Counted from the first letter of the stretch, positions 18,730 through 26,590 are shown. The stretch is DNA of 33,930 nucleotides from Coriobacteriales bacterium (GCA_031282405.1 JAITDU010000037.1:1-33930); one strand, 5' to 3'. Notes: generated by a model from the letters alone, not told the origin. Numbers and translations are program-made.

Positions 18730-20905
18730 TGAGGCCACCCGTTGTGCTGGTCGTCGAATCGGCCGTCCGCGCGCTGCTCGTCGTGCTGGTCGTCACTGTA
18801 CCAAAAACCGCGTTGGCGATGACTTCGGCCAGCTCGTCTGTAGCAAAGATGCCATCGGGCAAAGCCAGTCCAGCCTCGTCCAGTTCCAAGGCAAACTGAG
18901 CCGGCCGTGGAAGCCCCAGATTGATGCGTCTGAGCTCAACGGCGTTATCCCGGCAAAAAACCTGGGCAGGTGTGCCAGACATCGCTACACGACCATGATC
19001 CAATACCAGTACCTGGTCGGACAACTCGGCTATCAGATCCATGGAATGCGAGGCCAGAACAACAGTTTTATTGCGCTTTTCTAGGCTTTCGACGAATCTG
19101 CTGAATTCACGACGGCCACTGGCATCCAGACCGGCAGTGGGCTCATCGAATATGAGAATATCGGGGTCGGCGGCTATGACACTGGCTACCGCCACACGGC
19201 GTTTTTCGCCACCGCTGAGTTCAAAAGGGGAGCGTTGGGCATAGTGTTCATAATCCAGATCAAGCTGGCGCATGGACTCGCGCACGTGAGCCTCTGTCCG
19301 GGTCTTATCCATGCCGGCATTTTGCGGCCCAAAGGCGATTTCTGCGGCTACTGTGGGCGCGAAGAGCTGTCGCTCAGGATATTGAAAAACCATACCTACT
19401 TTGGCATGTAACTTGTTACGGGCGACTTTGGACGCCAAGTCCAACCCGGCTACGCGTACGATACCGCTCTGTGCCTGCATCAGGCCGGCAATAAGTTGCA
19501 GAAGTGTGGTCTTGCCTGAGCCGGTGTGGCCGACTACGCCCAACACCTGTGCGGGTGCCAGATTGAAGGAGACACCGTCCAAAGTATGGGCGGTTCTATT
19601 GAAGGTATCGTCAGCGGTATTATGAGCGGTACTGCTAACGCCCGCGTGGTCGCTCTTATCACCACCATAGGTAAAATGCACGTTCTTAAGAAAGATGGCT
19701 GGCTCAATTTGGGCAAGAGAGGCTACAGGAGGATCGGTGCAATCCTTTTTTGTTGCCCACGACCTGGGCTTTGGGGGGGAAGAGGAGAGAAGGGGGAGCG
19801 GATGAGGAGGGGCATCCGCACAACTATCTGCACAGGCCACCACCGGCGGTTCTAATACTACCGTTGGCTGCCGGTGCGTTTGAGTAGTATGGCCGGATTC
19901 GAATTGAGCCTCGGAACTGGCCTCGGAACTGGCCTCATTGAGGTTCGCGGAATGAGCGTATGTATAACCAGCACTGTCGGCAGCATACATAGTTAGCAGC
20001 GTGGATTTGAGTTCGTCGGGCGTTGCGATGTCGGGCGCATCCAGGTCGTGTTGACGTAGTGCGGCGGCCAGTCGTACCGAGAAGGGCACATCCAGCCCAA
20101 CGCTCTCCAGTAAAGCCCGATGCGAGAACACCGAGCGAGGCACAGCATCCATCAGCACCTCGCCTCTGTCGAGCACGATTATTCGTTCGGCTGCTGCCGC
20201 CTCTTCCATAGAGTGTGTAATCAGGACTACCGTCATGCCCTCAGCGTGCAGCTGTCGTATGGTTCGACGCACACCTCGGCGGCCACGGATGTCCAGCATC
20301 GCCCCCGGCTCGTCTAAAATCAGCACACGTGGCTGCATGGCAAGCATCCCGGCGATACAGACCCGTTGCTTTTGTCCCCCGCTCAATCGGGCAGGATTGG
20401 CGTTGCGTTTGTCCCACATCTTTACGGCATCCAGTGAACTGGCCACCCGGGCGATAATTTGCTCATGAGGCACACTCAGGTTCTCCGGTCCAAAAGCCAC
20501 GTCGTCGGCGACGACACTGGCTACCATCTGTGAATCCGGGTTTTGCTGGACCAGCCCGGCCTGCGACCGTATCGCAAACACAACATCATCTTGAGGGCCT
20601 GTAGCATCGAGCCCCATCGTTCGTACCTGGCCTGTCGTGGGCGTAAAAAGGGCGTTAGCCAGCTTGGCCAGTGTGGATTTACCACTACCGTTTGCCCCCA
20701 CTATTGCTACGAACGCGCCTTTGGCAATGGTCACGTCAATGTTGCGCAGCGCTGGTTGTCTGCCTTCGCGGGCGTAGTCAAAACCAGTCCGGACGAACTC
20801 AAGCGCCGCAGTCGTTTCCGCAGTCGTTTCCGCAGTCGTTTCAATCGCTGCGCTGTCCTCGCTGTCATTGTGCAGACTTGGGTCTTTTACGGATGGTGTG
20901 AGCAT
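18719..20905 (-). CDS. Fused EcfA-EcfA' ATPase of an ECF transporter
   Basis: This encodes 728 residues with two ABC ATPase domains in one chain. Domain 1 (about 35-285) has GANGSGKST, LSGGQKQRV and LILDEPGAMLD. Domain 2 (about 410-690) has GHTGSGKTT, LSGGEKRRV and LIFDEPTAGLD. Both have a downstream switch His (THSMEE, SHSMD). Usually EcfA and EcfA' are separate genes. A low-complexity linker of about 110 residues (ASSEASSEA, Pro/Ser-rich) joins them. The ATG has no ribosome binding site and is preceded by a -10-like TAACAT 6 nt away. It forms an operon with ecfT. Confidence 0.93.
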   Translation of the reverse strand: MLTPSVKDPSLHNDSEDSAAIETTAETTAETTAALEFVRTGFDYAREGRQPALRNIDVTIAKGAFVAIVGANGSGKSTLAKLANALFTPTTGQVRTMGLDATGPQDDVVFAIRSQAGLVQQNPDSQMVASVVADDVAFGPENLSVPHEQIIARVASSLDAVKMWDKRNANPARLSGGQKQRVCIAGMLAMQPRVLILDEPGAMLDIRGRRGVRRTIRQLHAEGMTVVLITHSMEEAAAAERIIVLDRGEVLMDAVPRSVFSHRALLESVGLDVPFSVRLAAALRQHDLDAPDIATPDELKSTLLTMYAADSAGYTYAHSANLNEASSEASSEAQFESGHTTQTHRQPTVVLEPPVVACADSCADAPPHPLPLLSSSPPKPRSWATKKDCTDPPVASLAQIEPAIFLKNVHFTYGGDKSDHAGVSSTAHNTADDTFNRTAHTLDGVSFNLAPAQVLGVVGHTGSGKTTLLQLIAGLMQAQSGIVRVAGLDLASKVARNKLHAKVGMVFQYPERQLFAPTVAAEIAFGPQNAGMDKTRTEAHVRESMRQLDLDYEHYAQRSPFELSGGEKRRVAVASVIAADPDILIFDEPTAGLDASGRREFSRFVESLEKRNKTVVLASHSMDLIAELSDQVLVLDHGRVAMSGTPAQVFCRDNAVELRRINLGLPRPAQFALELDEAGLALPDGIFATDELAEVIANAVFGTVTTSTTSSARTADSTTSTTGGLNGN
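19908..19931 (-). repeat. 12-bp in-frame tandem repeat in the EcfA linker
   Basis: Two adjacent 12-bp units encode repeated Ala-Ser-Ser-Glu in the linker between the ATPase domains. Confidence 0.85.
20808..20843 (-). repeat. 12-bp in-frame tandem repeat near the EcfA N-terminus
   Basis: Three adjacent 12-bp units, the last with one base change, encode repeated Glu-Thr-Thr-Ala ahead of domain 1. Confidence 0.85.
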
Positions 20906-20911
20906 GAGGCT

Positions 20912-20917
20912 ATGTTA
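20912..20917 (-). promoter_or_regulatory. -10-like box of the ecfA-ecfT operon, leaderless arrangement
   Basis: TAACAT on the minus strand ends 6 nt before the ATG at 20905. No purine-rich ribosome binding site is visible between them. Confidence 0.35.
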
Positions 20918-20970
20918 CCATTTGTACCCGAGGCTTCGACGTTCGAGCTCGTAAGCAGTTGTAAGAGATA

Positions 20971-21001
20971 GCCGGAGAGAAGCCCCATCGGCCGCTCCGG
21001 C
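20971..21001. other. GC-rich inverted repeat between divergent genes
   Basis: GCCGGAG (20971-20977) and CTCCGGC (20995-21001) form a 7-bp stem between the divergently transcribed EcfA and deaminase genes. No T-run follows, so it may be an operator or a structural element. Confidence 0.35.
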
Positions 21002-21106
21002 CGGCCTACAGGCTCGTGCTACACCCGCCGCCAAGTTGTTATCAACATCAGCGCCTGGTCCTGAGCCCGTCTTTTTGGCAACCCTGATGAGCGAAAGGTC
21101 GTACCA

Positions 21107-22465
21107 ATGCTATTAGTCGCCCGCTATGTGATACCGGTGAGTGGACCGCACACCGAGAATGGGGCTGTCCTGGTACGCGGGGACAGAATTATCGATGTTG
21201 GCCCGGCAGCCCGGCTAAAGACACGTTACCCCGACGAGACCACGACAGATTTTGGCCTGGCAGCTCTTCTCCCCGGCTTTGTGGATGCCCACACCCATCT
21301 GGAGTATTCCGCCATGCGCGGTCTGATTAACGATGCTCCCTACGCTGCCTGGAAGCTGCACATCGCCGAGAAGGAAAAGATGTTCAGCGCTGCCGACTGG
21401 GAGGACTCCGCCCTGTTGGGCGCTTTGGAGGTTGTGCGCAGCGGTATTACGACAGTGGCCGACATCACCGGTACAGGTGCTTCGCTCAAGGCGGCTTTGG
21501 CAGTGGGCTTGCGCGGTATTATCTACCGCGAGGTCGGTACGATGGAGCGTCGCGAGGTAGACAATGTTTTGGAAGAGGCTTGTGCCGATATCAAGCAGTG
21601 GCGGTCCTTGGTTGGCACTCAGGCTGGTTTGCGCATCGGCCTGGCTCCCGCGGCGCTCTACAGCTGTCATCCGTTGGTGTTTGAGGGCGTGGCCAACTAC
21701 GCCGCCGATGGAACGCCGGTGGCTTTGCATCTGGCCGGCAGTAAGGAGGAATACGAGTTCATCCGGTACGGATCTTCGCCGTTTTCGGTACACTCTACCG
21801 AGCAGGAACGCGGCTATGGCATCGACATGCCGCCCTGGCTGGCCACAGGTGTCAGCCCGGTGCGTTACATCTTAAACTGGGGCGTTTTCGAGGCACCTAA
21901 CGTTTTGGCCATCCATTGCGTGCAGGTCGACGATAGCGATATTGATAAGCTAGTAGAATATGATATTAATATTGCTGTCTGTCCTCGTTGTAACGCGCAA
22001 TTGGCTATGGGTATAGCCCCGGTCGTCAAGTTCTTTAAGGCGGGGCTCAAAGTGGGCCTTGGTACTGATTCTCCGGCTGCGACTGATTCCACTGATCCGT
22101 TTACCGAGATGCGCACCGGTCTGTTATTGCAGCGTGCCACCGGTAATCGGCAAGATTTTCTCAAAGCCAACCAGATGCTCAGGATGGCGACCTTAGGCGC
22201 TGCTCAGGCACTTGGTTTAGATGGCGAGATCGGCTCATTGGAGGCTGGCAAGGCGGCTGATATTATCGCTGTCGATCTATCCAACTCTAATCAGGCACCT
22301 GCTCATGATCCGGGTGAGGCGGTACTGTATACGGCCAGTCCGGATAACATCATGATGACAATGGTCGGTGGTAAGATACTCTATGACGGGCATCATCTCC
22401 ACGGTGTCGATGTGGAGCGGGTGTTTGCTCGAACAGAAGAAATGCGCATCAAGCTGCGCAACTAA
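21107..22465 (+). CDS. Amidohydrolase-family deaminase (SAH/MTA or aminofutalosine type)
   Basis: This encodes 452 residues. PGFVDAHTHLEYSAM gives the first metal-binding His pair; ALHLAGSKEEYEF, AIHCVQVD and GLGTDSPAATDS supply the remaining metal and catalytic residues, and EAGKAADIIAVD is the usual amidohydrolase C-terminal strand. The pattern is that of the TRZ/ATZ branch that deaminates purine nucleosides such as S-adenosylhomocysteine, methylthioadenosine or aminodeoxyfutalosine. The last would link it to menaquinone synthesis, and a polyprenyl synthase is present in the window, but sequence alone does not decide. The start has AAAGG (21094-21098). Confidence 0.85.
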   Translation: MLLVARYVIPVSGPHTENGAVLVRGDRIIDVGPAARLKTRYPDETTTDFGLAALLPGFVDAHTHLEYSAMRGLINDAPYAAWKLHIAEKEKMFSAADWEDSALLGALEVVRSGITTVADITGTGASLKAALAVGLRGIIYREVGTMERREVDNVLEEACADIKQWRSLVGTQAGLRIGLAPAALYSCHPLVFEGVANYAADGTPVALHLAGSKEEYEFIRYGSSPFSVHSTEQERGYGIDMPPWLATGVSPVRYILNWGVFEAPNVLAIHCVQVDDSDIDKLVEYDINIAVCPRCNAQLAMGIAPVVKFFKAGLKVGLGTDSPAATDSTDPFTEMRTGLLLQRATGNRQDFLKANQMLRMATLGAAQALGLDGEIGSLEAGKAADIIAVDLSNSNQAPAHDPGEAVLYTASPDNIMMTMVGGKILYDGHHLHGVDVERVFARTEEMRIKLRN

Positions 22466-22508
22466 CCATGCGGTCATATAACGCATTACGAAAGTTTGGC
22501 AGGTAATC

Positions 22509-23777
22509 TTGGCACGGCACATCTCACGCAGAAAGTTCATGGGAGCTTCTCTGGCCACCGGTGGAGCCGTCGTGGGTGCTCTGGCGCTGCCAAGTTGTAG
22601 CAGCAAAGGCAATGACCCTGCCGCTCTTACAGACAAAGCGCAGAGTGCTTATCCTCAGGCGATTATAGAATATCTGGATGTGGACCCTTCTCAGGTGCTG
22701 CCCTACACGGGTATGGCCAATGCTGAGCCCGCGGACTACGTGCGGGAGTCCAACAACTTTGACCTGCCTTTGGGCAGCCTCGTGTATCAATGCTCAAATT
22801 CTCAGGCGCTGGTCATAACCCCGGGTGCGTCCAGCAAGGCACTGATTCGTCTGGGTCTGGTCGATCTGGACAGCGGCGAGCTTGTACCCATCTTGGGCCA
22901 GGCGTTGGGGTACAACGAAGATTATGTCATCTATGACGCCCGTGCCAGTGCCGGGGCTATTATTTGGGTAGAATGCAATATGGTGCATGGGCTTTGGCGG
23001 GTTTTGGCTGCGCCTTTGCTCAGTGGCGCAATTACCGAAGAGGGCATGGCGCAGGCGGCCCTGTTAGAGGAGGGAAACTCGGACTTTGATCCGCCGCTTG
23101 TGGCCGCAAGTGCGACTAAGGTCTATTGGACGGTGATGCCCGCTGCCACTGGCCCGGCCAACACTCAGGATTCTTATCTCCGGTGTGCGGAGTTTACGGG
23201 CCAGGTCTTTGGCGAGAAGCCCACAGCACAGACCATTTACACCTCGCATGGCCGTATGATAGTGGGGCCTCAAGTATCCGGCGATACTATTACCATAGTG
23301 CCACGTGTAGACACCGACGCAGTCTATTATCAACTCACCACACTGAATACGAACGACGACACAGTGCGCAACATCGCACTGTTGCCGCCATCACTCAGAG
23401 TCACCGATGCCGTTTGGTTAGGCGAGGGTTTTGCGTTTGGTATTGAGGGCAACTATGACTACGCCAAGGGTTTGGCCTACTTTGGCACCTACTATCAATT
23501 GGGCAACGGTCAATATCTCTACGTCAATAAAGTCCCTACTTCGACTCCTGTTGCCATGAAATCGCTGCTCTATGTCAAGTCTACGAAAAATGTAATTGGC
23601 CTGGATACCGCCTTCGGCAATGCTGTTATTATCCCCACCCCAGAAAACTGTGTGTCTTATGGCGATATACTGGCCGCTGGCGGCACACAAGATCGACTGG
23701 TCGTGTTTACGACCGTAACCTCCAGAATAGGTCAGGAGCGGGGTATGTGTCGAGTGCGGGTGCTGGACGCGCTCTAG
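22509..23777 (+). CDS. Tat-exported putative lipoprotein, beta-strand-rich
   Basis: This encodes 422 residues. The N-terminus ISRRKFMGASLATGGAVVGA is a twin-arginine signal, followed by LALPSCSS, a probable lipobox whose Cys would be lipid-anchored outside the membrane. It starts at TTG 22509, because the twin-arginine motif lies upstream of the first ATG; AGGT precedes it. The mature part is rich in short repeated strands (ALVITPGASSKALIRLGLVD, KVYWTVMPAATG, GRMIVGPQVSGDTI), suggesting a beta-propeller. It follows the deaminase by 43 bp and is probably co-transcribed. The function is unknown. Confidence 0.75.
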   Translation: MARHISRRKFMGASLATGGAVVGALALPSCSSKGNDPAALTDKAQSAYPQAIIEYLDVDPSQVLPYTGMANAEPADYVRESNNFDLPLGSLVYQCSNSQALVITPGASSKALIRLGLVDLDSGELVPILGQALGYNEDYVIYDARASAGAIIWVECNMVHGLWRVLAAPLLSGAITEEGMAQAALLEEGNSDFDPPLVAASATKVYWTVMPAATGPANTQDSYLRCAEFTGQVFGEKPTAQTIYTSHGRMIVGPQVSGDTITIVPRVDTDAVYYQLTTLNTNDDTVRNIALLPPSLRVTDAVWLGEGFAFGIEGNYDYAKGLAYFGTYYQLGNGQYLYVNKVPTSTPVAMKSLLYVKSTKNVIGLDTAFGNAVIIPTPENCVSYGDILAAGGTQDRLVVFTTVTSRIGQERGMCRVRVLDAL

Positions 23778-23820
23778 CTCGATAAAAGCGAACGACGATA
23801 CTACCTTAAGCAGCCGACGA

Positions 23821-25293
23821 TCAGCCGCTATTCTCTCCACTTGGTGGCTTTAGCCTTGGCATTACAAGGGATAAAACAACGCAGAGGACACCGATGGCAA
23901 TCAGGATGCCAGAAACCAGGTGAATCGAGTCGAGCAGTACCGCAACGATCTGATCCCAGGTCACCCCGGCTTGATAGGCCGCCAGGTCATAGAGATTGCC
24001 CAGATCATACTGAACGATACCCGCACCGGCAAAGCTCTCGACAATTTCCGCATTGAAAAACGTGCCAAATACGCTGATACCGATGGTCTGTCCAAGCGTT
24101 CGAACCAACGAATTGAGGGCAACTGCCGCGCCACGTTTCTCAAAGCCTACTGACTCCTGGATGATCATTGTCTGAGTTGTCATGCCGATACCAAAGCCGG
24201 CCCCCAAGACAAGCAGCACGGCGATTATGAAGATGATCGCGCTTTCTTGTGTCAGAAACAAAAAAGGTAGCAGGGCCACGAGCGCAATGCATACACCCAG
24301 GGCGTTCATGGCTTTTCCGCCAAATCGCAGCATCAGTCTCCCCAGGGGAATCGTTACCAGTACCCATGAAATCGTCATGGGGAGAAGGATCAGACCGGTG
24401 ATAAGCGGGCTGAGTCCTCTGACATTTTGCAGATAGATAGGGATATAGACGTCGACTCCAAGGATTATGGCCATGAAGAGCATAGCGACGATGTTCACAA
24501 AGACGCTTGATGTGGTGAGCACATCGAGAGGGACGATTGGCTCGGGTGCTCGTTTTTCGATATGGTAGAAAACGAGCAGGAGGATGAGAGAGACGGCGAA
24601 GAGCAGCGCATTGCGTAGAGTGAGTATCGAAGTTCCACCGTCGTTGAACATGAATATCGCAAGGAAGGTGAGCATGGATCCAGACAAAGTGAGGATACCG
24701 GGATAATCGATACGATGTTTCTGACGGCCGGTGTGCTCATGCAGGCTTGTGTGCAGCATATAAAGAGTGAGAATGCCAAAGGGGATATTGATAAAAAATA
24801 TCCAGTGCCACGAAAGTAAATCGATAAGCAGCCCACCCAAGAACGGCCCGACCAATCCTGCTATACCCCAGACCGCACTCAGCGAGCCTTGGATCTTGCC
24901 TCGTTCGTTCAAGGGGAACACATCGCCGACAATTACCATCGGTATAGTGTAGATGGCGCCGGCACCAATACCCTGGAGCGCTCGACAGGCGATGAGCATG
25001 GGCATATTCTGGGCCATTCCACACAAAGCGCTGCCTGTCAAAAATACTGCGATGCCCACCATGAGCGTCCGTTTGCGCCCGTATAAGTCGCTGAGTTTGC
25101 CATAGATAGGCGTTGCAATGGCACCCGTGAGCAGGTAAACGGAGAATACCTGGCTGATAAGGTCAAAGCCTTGGAGGTCTTTGACGATGGTGGGTATCGC
25201 CAGCGTTACGATGGTACCCTCAACCGCAGCGAGAAACATCGCCAGCGAAAGCGATATGATGAGCTTGTTCTTTTCGGCGGCAGTCAAAGTCAT
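23821..25293 (-). CDS. MFS drug exporter, DHA2 (14-helix) type
   Basis: This encodes 490 residues with about 14 membrane segments. FLAAVEGTIVTLAIPTIVKD is the helix 1 motif of the EmrB/QacA branch, and GKLSDLYGRKRTLMVG is the MFS motif A loop. GSALCGMAQNMPMLIACRAL and GIGAGAIYTIPMVIVGD follow in the expected order. It probably exports drugs or toxic compounds using the proton gradient. A MarR gene lies on the same strand upstream, separated by a tRNA on the opposite strand. The ATG has a -10-like TACAAT 6 nt before it and no ribosome binding site. Confidence 0.92.
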   Translation of the reverse strand: MTLTAAEKNKLIISLSLAMFLAAVEGTIVTLAIPTIVKDLQGFDLISQVFSVYLLTGAIATPIYGKLSDLYGRKRTLMVGIAVFLTGSALCGMAQNMPMLIACRALQGIGAGAIYTIPMVIVGDVFPLNERGKIQGSLSAVWGIAGLVGPFLGGLLIDLLSWHWIFFINIPFGILTLYMLHTSLHEHTGRQKHRIDYPGILTLSGSMLTFLAIFMFNDGGTSILTLRNALLFAVSLILLLVFYHIEKRAPEPIVPLDVLTTSSVFVNIVAMLFMAIILGVDVYIPIYLQNVRGLSPLITGLILLPMTISWVLVTIPLGRLMLRFGGKAMNALGVCIALVALLPFLFLTQESAIIFIIAVLLVLGAGFGIGMTTQTMIIQESVGFEKRGAAVALNSLVRTLGQTIGISVFGTFFNAEIVESFAGAGIVQYDLGNLYDLAAYQAGVTWDQIVAVLLDSIHLVSGILIAIGVLCVVLSLVMPRLKPPSGENSG

Positions 25294-25299
25294 GAGATG

Positions 25300-25305
25300 A
25301 TTGTA
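25300..25305 (-). promoter_or_regulatory. -10-like box of the MFS gene, leaderless arrangement
   Basis: TACAAT on the minus strand ends 6 nt before the ATG at 25293, so the message would start at the start codon. No -35 is clear. Confidence 0.4.
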
Positions 25306-25347
25306 TAGGCAGATGGCGGCAGAGGAAGTGTAGAAAGCGCCGGCTGG

Positions 25348-25356
25348 TGGTATAAT
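25348..25356 (+). promoter_or_regulatory. Extended -10 promoter of tRNA-Ser(CGA)
   Basis: TGGTATAAT is a perfect extended -10. It ends 14 nt before the mature tRNA. Confidence 0.7.
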
Positions 25357-25370
25357 CTAGCATTCGCTGC

Positions 25371-25463
25371 GGAGAGATGGCTGAGCGGCTGAAAGCGGCG
25401 GTCTCGAAAACCGTTAGTCCGGCACCCCCGGGCTCGGGGGTTCAAATCCCCCTCTCTCCGCCA
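25371..25463 (+). tRNA. tRNA-Ser (anticodon CGA)
   Basis: The acceptor GGAGAGA pairs with TCTCTCC, the anticodon loop CTCGAAA gives CGA (codon UCG), there is a long class II variable arm, and the T-arm is GGGGGTTCAAATCCCCC. CCA is encoded at 25461-25463. The gene lies on the opposite strand between the MFS and MarR genes. Confidence 0.97.
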
Positions 25464-25484
25464 GACTGGTCTAAATCCTCCAGA
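25443..25484 (+). repeat. 42-bp direct repeat, copy A (tRNA 3' end)
   Basis: It covers the 3' half of the T-arm, the acceptor strand and CCA of tRNA-Ser(CGA) plus 21 bp beyond. Copy B at 25633-25674 matches 41 of 42 bases, offset by exactly 190 bp. The layout resembles attL/attR copies left by integration at a tRNA 3' end. Confidence 0.85.
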
Positions 25485-25517
25485 ATTTATCCGGTATCTG
25501 ATCTCCCAAGAACACAA

Positions 25518-25644
25518 GAGGGGATTTGAACCCGCAAGGGGCCAACAGTCCAGTGGACTGTTGGCGGCGAAGCGAGCGCAAGCGAGCGAAAGCCTGTGGA
25601 TTGCGAGGCGCAAAGCGGCGAAGCAATACGCGCAAATCCCCCTC
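25518..25644 (+). repeat. tRNA T-arm-bounded inverted-repeat element
   Basis: GAGGGGATTTG (25518-25528) and CAAATCCCCCTC (25633-25644) form its ends. The left end, extended to 25533, is the reverse complement of the T-arm of tRNA-Ser(CGA) with one base missing; the right end is a direct copy of the tRNA. Inside, 25542-25564 forms a perfect 10-bp hairpin, CCAACAGTCC with GGACTGTTGG. It is followed by GC-rich repeats around GCGAGCG. No protein is supported. Confidence 0.75.
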
Positions 25645-25674
25645 TCTCCGCCAGACTTGTCTAAATCCTCCAGA
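25633..25674 (+). repeat. 42-bp direct repeat, copy B (duplicated tRNA 3' end)
   Basis: Duplicate of 25443-25484 with one mismatch (position 25658). It lies between the inverted-repeat element and the end of the MarR gene. Confidence 0.85.
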
Positions 25675-25723
25675 CAGTCTCCAAGCCGGCGCTCACGTAG
25701 AGCCTGTTCATCATATCGACTTT

Positions 25724-26362
25724 TTATTCTTGATTATGACACTTATCGCTCCTGTGTCCATGCCCATGACCGCGGCCGCGCTTATCGTTCCCATGATCAT
25801 GCCCATGGCCGTGGTGACCGAACCTACCCGGGCCGCCGTGCTTGCCAAAACCGCCAAAGCCACCCCGGTGCATCCGCGCGCGCTTATCTGCTACAACCGC
25901 CTGCCACCGCTCCCAGGTTTCTTCATCACCCAGTTCCAATTTGGCTCGCAATGCATCGATCACCTTGTCGAGGTAGGTGCCGAATGCCGTCTGCTCCTCA
26001 GCGGTCAAACAATCGAACAGGTCAGCAAAACCTGGCACCACATCCGGCTGTTCTTGTTGGGTCTTGCCCTTCTCGGTCAGCTTGACTAATATGACGCGTT
26101 TGTCTTGCTCAGATGGTTCACGGGTAATGTAGCCACTTTTTTCGAGTTTAGCGAGAAACTCGTTGAGAGAAGAAACCGCCAACTCCAACAGATATGACAG
26201 GTCTTTTGTGCTGATGCCGTCTTGCAGTCGTAACGCAGCGAGAATCCGCCCCTGGCCACGTGTGACATCCGCCAGGTGGCTGCCGTGATGATAGTCATGC
26301 ATGCGCTGCTTGTGCAGCAACCATTGTAGCTGCGTCAATTTCTCGTACAGTTCGTTGTCCAT
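25724..26362 (-). CDS. MarR-family regulator with His/Gly-rich tail
   Basis: This encodes 212 residues. The winged-helix core (about 5-135) has GQGRILAALRLQDGISTKDL, then LAVSSLNEFLAKLEKSGYI as recognition helix and the wing REPSEQDKRVILVKLTEKGK. The last 45 residues are packed with Gly, His, Arg and Lys (HHGHGHDHG, GRGHGHGHR) and could bind a metal such as nickel, zinc or copper. ATG 26362 is chosen because GGAGG stands 8 nt before it. It is probably autorepressed through the palindromes in its promoter and is likely to regulate the MFS exporter downstream on the same strand. Confidence 0.88.
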   Translation of the reverse strand: MDNELYEKLTQLQWLLHKQRMHDYHHGSHLADVTRGQGRILAALRLQDGISTKDLSYLLELAVSSLNEFLAKLEKSGYITREPSEQDKRVILVKLTEKGKTQQEQPDVVPGFADLFDCLTAEEQTAFGTYLDKVIDALRAKLELGDEETWERWQAVVADKRARMHRGGFGGFGKHGGPGRFGHHGHGHDHGNDKRGRGHGHGHRSDKCHNQE

Positions 26363-26394
26363 GGTCTTTTCCTCCATAATCTGATAAGGGATTG

Positions 26395-26429
26395 AACGGT
26401 ACCGTAAGAAAATTATAAACGGTACCGTT
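26395..26429. promoter_or_regulatory. Two palindromic operators, AACGGTACCGTT type
   Basis: AACGGTACCGTT (26418-26429) is a perfect 12-bp palindrome inside the promoter spacer, touching the -10. AACGGTACCGTA (26395-26406) lies over the expected transcription start. The centres are 23 bp apart, about two helical turns. These are the likely binding sites of the MarR protein. Confidence 0.8.
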
Positions 26430-26440
26430 AGTTATGTCAA
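26412..26440 (-). promoter_or_regulatory. Consensus sigma-70-type promoter of the MarR gene
   Basis: On the minus strand TTGACA (26435-26440) and TATAAT (26412-26417) are separated by exactly 17 bp, a perfect housekeeping promoter. Such a strong promoter normally needs repression, which fits the operators overlapping it. Confidence 0.9.
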
Positions 26441-26590
26441 GGCCTCGTGTTGCCCCGAGGACAATGTATACTAAACCTTCCCAGATCTCGCAATTCTTCA
26501 CAAAAAATGTGCTTTGAACCCCCTACGATTTTTCACCATAAAACGTACGCGAAATACCATTCGGAGCATCACGAATGAATCTGGTCGAAA

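Noticed and set aside
25560-25630. GCGAGCG-type short repeats resembling a CRISPR or tandem array
   Set aside because: The units are under 12 bp, irregular and without spacers, and no cas genes are present.
25290-26089. Several open frames across tRNA-Ser(CGA) and its repeats, on both strands, that read as proteins of 100-190 residues
   Set aside because: They run through the tRNA, the inverted T-arm and the MarR gene in other frames. The peptide GDLNPRARGCR is the usual antisense translation of a tRNA, so these are not genes.
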